From CAYRJD01 sp965212125 (GTDB lineage Bacteria; Actinomycetota; Acidimicrobiia; Acidimicrobiales; Poriferisodalaceae), in NCBI GenBank assembly GCA_965212125.1, contig OZ243045.1:558001-622000 (forward strand): a stretch of DNA of 64,000 nucleotides. Reading direction: 5' to 3'. The notes beneath the pieces are model-generated. The model did not search any database. It was not told where the DNA came from and saw only the letters and a program-made list of their open reading frames with translations. Shown one piece after another: positions 60,511 to 64,000 of the stretch (position 1 is its first letter; every line of letters starts with the position of its first letter). The translations under genes and the position numbers were made by a program.

Positions 60511-60590
60511 GCCCCCTATTGTCGCAGGCTTGCGCCCGGTTTGGGCAAAAGTGCCGCGCGCGGTAGGCCGTGCGGCAAACTGAAGGCGTA

Positions 60591-60634
60591 ATGGGCGAGC
60601 CGGTGCGTGAGGATGAGTGAGCCGATGCGCGAGG
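60591..60634. repeat. 22-bp diverged duplication of RNase HI start region
   Basis: 60591-60612 and 60613-60634 both begin with ATG and contain GAGCCG then GCGTGAGG or GCGCGAGG. The second copy gives the likely start codon; the first is out of frame with the gene. Confidence 0.7.
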
Positions 60635-61083
60635 CTTATACCGACGGGTCTGCCTTGGGCAATCCGGGCAAAGGCGGTTGGGCGTTTGTTGTTGACGACG
60701 GGCCTTGGGCCTGCGGGGCGGAACGCAAAACCACCAACCAGCGCATGGAACTAACTGCGGCGGCCCAGGCGGTTAGCGCGCTTGACGGGCCGCTGCGAAT
60801 AATAAGCGACTCAAAATACGTGGTCGATTGCTTTGAGCAGCGCTGGTGGGAGAACTGGCTGAAGCGCAACTGGCGCAACTCCAGCCGCAAGCCAATCGCA
60901 AATCGTGACCTGTGGGAACCGTTTATTGAGCAGGTTCGCCAGCGTGGCGACGTGGAGTTTGTTTGGGTGAAAGGCCACAGCTTCAACCGAATGAACGACG
61001 CGGCAGATCATCTGGCGACGAGTGCGGCAGCCACGCAACGAGAGAGCAGCGGCGATCCCTTTCACGATGGGGTGCTTGGCTAG
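60613..61083 (+). CDS. rnhA: Ribonuclease HI
   Basis: The product (156 residues) removes RNA from RNA-DNA hybrids. The four acidic catalytic residues are in AYTDGSALGNPG (Asp), RMELTAAAQA (Glu), ISDSKYVVD (Asp) and NDAADHLA (Asp), and VKGHSFNRMN has the conserved histidine. ATG 60613 or ATG 60625 may start translation; a GTG at 60607 is less likely. It is divergent from aceE. The TAG stop lies in a threefold 18-bp repeat. Confidence 0.93.
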   Translation: MSEPMREAYTDGSALGNPGKGGWAFVVDDGPWACGAERKTTNQRMELTAAAQAVSALDGPLRIISDSKYVVDCFEQRWWENWLKRNWRNSSRKPIANRDLWEPFIEQVRQRGDVEFVWVKGHSFNRMNDAADHLATSAAATQRESSGDPFHDGVLG

Positions 61084-61126
61084 CTGGTTCTGCTTGGCTA
61101 GCCGGCTCTGCTTGGCTAGCTGGTTC
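61073..61126. repeat. 18-bp repeat in three copies over RNase HI stop
   Basis: Units 61073-61090, 61091-61108 and 61109-61126 each contain TGCTTGGCTAGC; the middle unit differs at two bases. TAG at 61081-61083 is the rnhA stop, repeated in each unit. Confidence 0.92.
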
Positions 61127-61152
61127 AGTTGGCGCTGCTGCAAGCCGACGGC

Positions 61153-62112
61153 TCAGCTGTTAGCGGCAGCAACGTCCTCAAAATGCGAGCGGATGGCGTC
61201 GGCAATCAGTGCCCCATCTTCCATCGGCCCGAAATGGCTTTGCTTGTCAAAGGTCAGCAGCCGACCGTCACCCAGCGAGGCAGAGACCGGTTCCGCTAGC
61301 TGCGGCGGAAGTTCGTTGGCAATGGCCGGCGTGCCGCCGCGCGCTACCACGGTCGGGCAGCGCACTTGGGCGAGGTCTTTGAAGTTGGTGGGATTGATGA
61401 ATTCGTAGACCCTGGCTTCGGTTTCGCCAGAGCATGACAACTGAACGCCACCGGCGGGATCGGGCAGAGTGCCTAGCTCAACGTAAGCACGCACGGCTGC
61501 TGGTTCGCAGTTGGAAAACGGCGGCTTTGACATGAAGCGGTCAACGGCGGCGTCTTGCGATTCGAAATGAGCGCGGCGCCGGCGGGCGGCTTCGACCAGC
61601 ACGCTAGGGCTGTCGGTGCGTTCAACGTCGGCCGGCAACAAGACAGGTTCATATAGCCACAGCGCGTCAAAGGTGCCGGGGTTTGCCATCTCCGCCAGCA
61701 GCAAGCAGGCGGCCCCGAGTGAATGACCCACTGCGAAGATCGGCGGCGAAGATGCCGGCGAACCCGGCGAGGCGGAACTCAACGATCGCAGATAATCAAC
61801 CGCGGCGATGATTTCACGGGCTAGCACTGGGCGCTCCAGCGACAGGTCTGTGCGAGTTATGCGAGACGCACCGTGACCGCGAAAATCAAGCCCCCAGCAG
61901 TTGAAAGCGTCTGCCAGATGCGGGGTGACCGTCGCCCACATGCCGGCGTTCAACCCGTTGCCGTGAGTGAACAGCACCGCTGGGGAGGCCTCGCCCGCGC
62001 TCCGATTTGCCCCCCGCCCCGCGTTCTGCGCAGAGCCCTGCGCCAGGTCGTGGAGAACAGCGTGCTCCCCATCCGGACTTGTCAGGCGCTGCATTTTGCG
62101 TGGTTCGCTCAT
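61153..62112 (-). CDS. Alpha/beta hydrolase (serine nucleophile)
   Basis: The product (319 residues) is an alpha/beta hydrolase. LFTHGNGLNAGMW is the oxyanion segment, FRGHGAS follows, AVGHSLGAACLL is the nucleophile elbow and QSHFGPMED holds the histidine. Proline and Ser-rich stretches (SSASPGSPASSPP) break the middle. It is divergent from the next hydrolase, with 53 bases between. The substrate is not evident; lipase, esterase or epoxide-type activity are possible. The stop is TGA. Confidence 0.83.
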   Translation of the reverse strand: MSEPRKMQRLTSPDGEHAVLHDLAQGSAQNAGRGANRSAGEASPAVLFTHGNGLNAGMWATVTPHLADAFNCWGLDFRGHGASRITRTDLSLERPVLAREIIAAVDYLRSLSSASPGSPASSPPIFAVGHSLGAACLLLAEMANPGTFDALWLYEPVLLPADVERTDSPSVLVEAARRRRAHFESQDAAVDRFMSKPPFSNCEPAAVRAYVELGTLPDPAGGVQLSCSGETEARVYEFINPTNFKDLAQVRCPTVVARGGTPAIANELPPQLAEPVSASLGDGRLLTFDKQSHFGPMEDGALIADAIRSHFEDVAAANS

Positions 62113-62165
62113 AGCCGTCGCAGAGTATGCACGAAATGCGCGCCTGCGCCGGGCACACTACGCAA

Positions 62166-62885
62166 ATGTCAAACTTTGAAAGAGCAAACACCAACATCCA
62201 TTTTGACGAAGCTGGCAGCGGCTTTCCGGTGCTGCTAATCGCTCCGGGCGGCATGCGTTCGGCGGCTTCGTTCTGGACAGATACGCCGTGGAATCCGATC
62301 ACCGAGCTGTCGAACGACTACCGCACGATCGCTATGGACCAGCGCAATGCGGGCCGCTCAACGGCACCGGTTACCAGCGACGACACCTGGAGCACGTACA
62401 CACAAGATCAGCTAGCGCTGATGGATCACCTGGGATGCGATCGCTTCCACGTCATCGGCATGTGCATCGGCGGCCCTTACATAATGGGGCTGATTCAGGC
62501 CGCGCCGGAGCGTGTGGCGTCCGCCACGATCCTGCAGCCCATTGGCTTGGATGAGAATCGCCCGGCGTTCTACGCCATGTTTGAAGAGTGGGCTGAAGAC
62601 CTCAGAGACAAATACTCCGATGTCTCAAAGGAAGACTGGGATTCGTTTCGTTCAAATATGTATGACGGGGATTTCTTGTTCAACGTGGACAGAGACTTTG
62701 TGTCAAAGGTCATGACGCCGTTGCTGGTGTTGCTGGGCGACGACCTTTATCACCCGCAGTCAATCTCACGGGAGATTGCCGACCTGGCGCCCAACGCTGA
62801 GCTGATTGAAGACTGGAAAGAGGGCGACTCCCGCACGGCGGCAATGCAGCGGGTTGCGGACTTCTTGGCGCAACACAGCGCGTAG
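62166..62885 (+). CDS. Alpha/beta hydrolase with cysteine at the nucleophile position
   Basis: The product (239 residues) has the alpha/beta-hydrolase layout: LIAPGGMRSAASFW, then DQRNAGRSTAP and the elbow HVIGMCIGGPY, where the usual serine is cysteine as in dienelactone hydrolases. Late segments (LLVLLGDDLYHP) give the aspartate, but a clear final histidine was not found. ATG 62166 (MSNFERAN) is preferred over earlier codons. It is divergent from the preceding hydrolase. The stop is TAG. It may be an unusual hydrolase or a non-hydrolytic member. Confidence 0.8.
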   Translation: MSNFERANTNIHFDEAGSGFPVLLIAPGGMRSAASFWTDTPWNPITELSNDYRTIAMDQRNAGRSTAPVTSDDTWSTYTQDQLALMDHLGCDRFHVIGMCIGGPYIMGLIQAAPERVASATILQPIGLDENRPAFYAMFEEWAEDLRDKYSDVSKEDWDSFRSNMYDGDFLFNVDRDFVSKVMTPLLVLLGDDLYHPQSISREIADLAPNAELIEDWKEGDSRTAAMQRVADFLAQHSA

Positions 62886-62916
62886 GCGTGCGCGGTGCTG
62901 ATTAGCGTCGGCACCT

Positions 62917-63588
62917 ATGGAACTTGAAGAGGTGATGCGGACGACGTTTTCGTGCCGCGAATGGACCGACCAACCCGTCAGCGACCAAACCGTTTACAAA
63001 ATCTTGGAGCGCGCACGGTTCGCCCCCAACGGCGGCAACCGGCAGGGCTGGCACGTAATCGTGGTGCGTGATCGTGCCACGCGTGAGGCCTTCATTCCGC
63101 TCATCACGCCCACCACTTCGGTCTACATGGCTCAGGTAGCGGCGGGCGAAGCGCCGTGGAACAGCATCCATCCAACGTCGGTAGACATAGCGGCCGAAGA
63201 AAAGGTAGCCCGCCCATTTCCAGGGCTAGCCGAAATGGTGAACGCCCCGGTCGTGCTCGTCATAAGCGTTGACCTGTCGGTCGTGGCCAGCTTCGATTCG
63301 CAGCTGGACCGGGTGGGCGTCATCAGCGGCGCATCTATCTATCCGTTTGTGTGGAACGTTTTGCTCGCGGCCCGTGACGAAGGCTTGGGCGGGGTGCTCA
63401 CCACGTACTTGGCAGGCCGCGAGGCCGCGGCGCAAGAGCTTCTGGGCTTGCCCTCACACCACGCCATTGCCGCATTGGTGCCTTTGGGTTATCCGGTAAA
63501 GCAGCTAACGAAGCTCAGCCGCCTTGAAGTTGAAGAGTTTGCGACCGTTGATCGTTTTGACGGTGCTGTGTTTAGCGAGCCCAGCTGA
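62917..63588 (+). CDS. Nitroreductase family FMN protein
   Basis: The product (223 residues) is a nitroreductase-like FMN enzyme. TFSCREWTDQPVSDQTVYKI and RFAPNGGNRQGWHVIVV start the fold with the phosphate-binding arginine and serine-type region, and GLGGVLTTYL is typical near the C-terminus. Substrates may be nitro compounds, quinones or flavins. It follows the preceding hydrolase gene after 31 bases and may be cotranscribed. The TGA stop is in the first unit of a perfect 20-bp repeat. Confidence 0.87.
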   Translation: MELEEVMRTTFSCREWTDQPVSDQTVYKILERARFAPNGGNRQGWHVIVVRDRATREAFIPLITPTTSVYMAQVAAGEAPWNSIHPTSVDIAAEEKVARPFPGLAEMVNAPVVLVISVDLSVVASFDSQLDRVGVISGASIYPFVWNVLLAARDEGLGGVLTTYLAGREAAAQELLGLPSHHAIAALVPLGYPVKQLTKLSRLEVEEFATVDRFDGAVFSEPS

Positions 63589-63608
63589 TGTTTAGCGAGC
63601 CCAGCTGA
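63569..63608. repeat. 20-bp perfect tandem repeat over stop and next start
   Basis: TGTTTAGCGAGCCCAGCTGA occurs at 63569-63588 and 63589-63608. The first gives the nitroreductase TGA stop; the TGATG at the end of the second gives the start of the next gene. Confidence 0.95.
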
Positions 63609-64000
63609 TGGCTGGCACAGGAGCAGCCGCCGATTCCGTGCCGCCGCCGGAATCCTTAGACCCGGCGCACGCAACCACCCGCCTGACCGACCTGACGGGT
63701 CGCGTCGCTGTGGTTACCGGAGCCAGCCGAGGGATTGGTGCTGCGTCGGCTGTGGCTCTGGATGGTGCTGGCGCGCAGGTGGTGTTGGTCGGGCGCACGG
63801 TGCCTGACCTTGAACAAGTCGCCAGCGGGCTAGCCAACTCACCGGTTGTGCTGCCCTGCGATTTGGCCGAACCGCAGGCGGGCACGAAGCTGGCGAGCGA
63901 AGTTTTGACTGCGGTGGCTGGGGTTGATGTGCTGGTGAACAATGCGGGCATACCGATGCGCCGCACGCCCAGCCAGCTAACCGAAGCGGAGCTTGATCAA
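63608..64000 (+). CDS. Short-chain dehydrogenase/reductase, 5' part (cut by window edge)
   Basis: The frame from ATG 63608 is open to the window edge (131 codons). Its product has a 30-residue N-terminal extension (AADSVPPPESLDPAHA) and then GRVAVVTGASRGIGAASAVA, the cofactor-binding loop of classical SDR proteins, followed by LVGRTVPDLEQV, CDLAEP and DVLVNNAGIPM. The catalytic Tyr-Lys region lies outside. The ATG is provided by the second unit of the 20-bp repeat, so this gene is closely joined to the nitroreductase gene. Confidence 0.87.
   Translation, partial: MAGTGAAADSVPPPESLDPAHATTRLTDLTGRVAVVTGASRGIGAASAVALDGAGAQVVLVGRTVPDLEQVASGLANSPVVLPCDLAEPQAGTKLASEVLTAVAGVDVLVNNAGIPMRRTPSQLTEAELDQ

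Noticed and set aside
61073..61126. Possible transcription terminator or iteron cluster
   Set aside because: The repeats are direct, not inverted, and no replication gene is near.

Overview
The window reads as a piece of chromosome from a high-GC actinobacterium, most likely a member of the Acidimicrobiia (inference). Supporting signs are a phosphatidylinositol/PIM lipid cluster (PgsA-type phosphotransferase, HX4E acyltransferase, PimA-type mannosyltransferase) ending in pdxS-pdxT, a monomeric NADP isocitrate dehydrogenase, a homodimeric pyruvate dehydrogenase E1, two flavin/F420-type luciferase-like oxidoreductases, many acyl-CoA and alpha/beta-hydrolase genes, and SufU-type Fe-S assembly. 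No tRNA, rRNA, CRISPR array or insertion sequence was seen, and no gene-free stretch exceeds about 175 bases.

Layout. 1-10 kb: argG (3' end), icd, a 1489-residue secreted protein with three cell-wall-binding repeats and two M6-like protease domains (the first lacking its zinc motif), then a divergent pair of a TcuA-like flavoprotein and an Ldh-family dehydrogenase. 10-21 kb: ilvE, a UGA-interrupted redoxin that I read as a selenoprotein, a fused HyuA-HyuB, a divergent lumazine synthase, a quinone oxidoreductase, an amidohydrolase and a methyltransferase-HNH fusion behind a C9 tract. 21-27 kb: the lipid cluster, an M48-like protein without its active site, pdxS-pdxT. 27-36 kb: LLM oxidoreductase, SDR, GGDEF protein, eIF2B-like and thioredoxin-fold proteins, a methylsuccinyl-CoA-dehydrogenase-like gene, two unknown small genes, a MaoC hydratase, then a UGSC selenoprotein with its thioredoxin-containing partner. 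36-50 kb: flavin reductase, MauE/DoxX-like protein, an S9 peptidase, gamma carbonic anhydrase, and a split SUF system: sufB-mcl1-mcl2-(unknown)-sufD-Rieske-sufC2-PCD converging on sufC1-sufS-sufU. 50-64 kb: M20 peptidase, DrrAB-like ABC exporter, MBL hydrolase, a VapBC-like pair, acyl-CoA dehydrogenase, aceE, RNase HI, three alpha/beta hydrolases, a nitroreductase and the 5' end of an SDR.

Four things stand out. (1) Two genes continue in frame through a UGA placed exactly at a redox motif (W-UGA-PPC and D-UGA-GSC); each UGA is followed by a hairpin whose loop G/U falls where the Escherichia coli fdhF SECIS has it, so both are probably selenoproteins. (2) G:C homopolymers of 8-9 bases occur only at the surface-protein gene (one inside, one upstream) and at the 5' end of the methyltransferase gene, the usual arrangement of phase-variable loci. 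(3) Over twenty gene junctions carry tandem duplications of 10-23 bp that copy the stop or start codon. (4) TAG is the stop of about two thirds of the genes, unusual for a high-GC genome and possibly related to UGA recoding.

Metabolically, mcd-like, MaoC, mcl1 and mcl2 suggest an ethylmalonyl-CoA-type (or 3-hydroxypropionate-type) C5-CoA route, with mcl1 and mcl2 embedded in the Fe-S cluster assembly operon.
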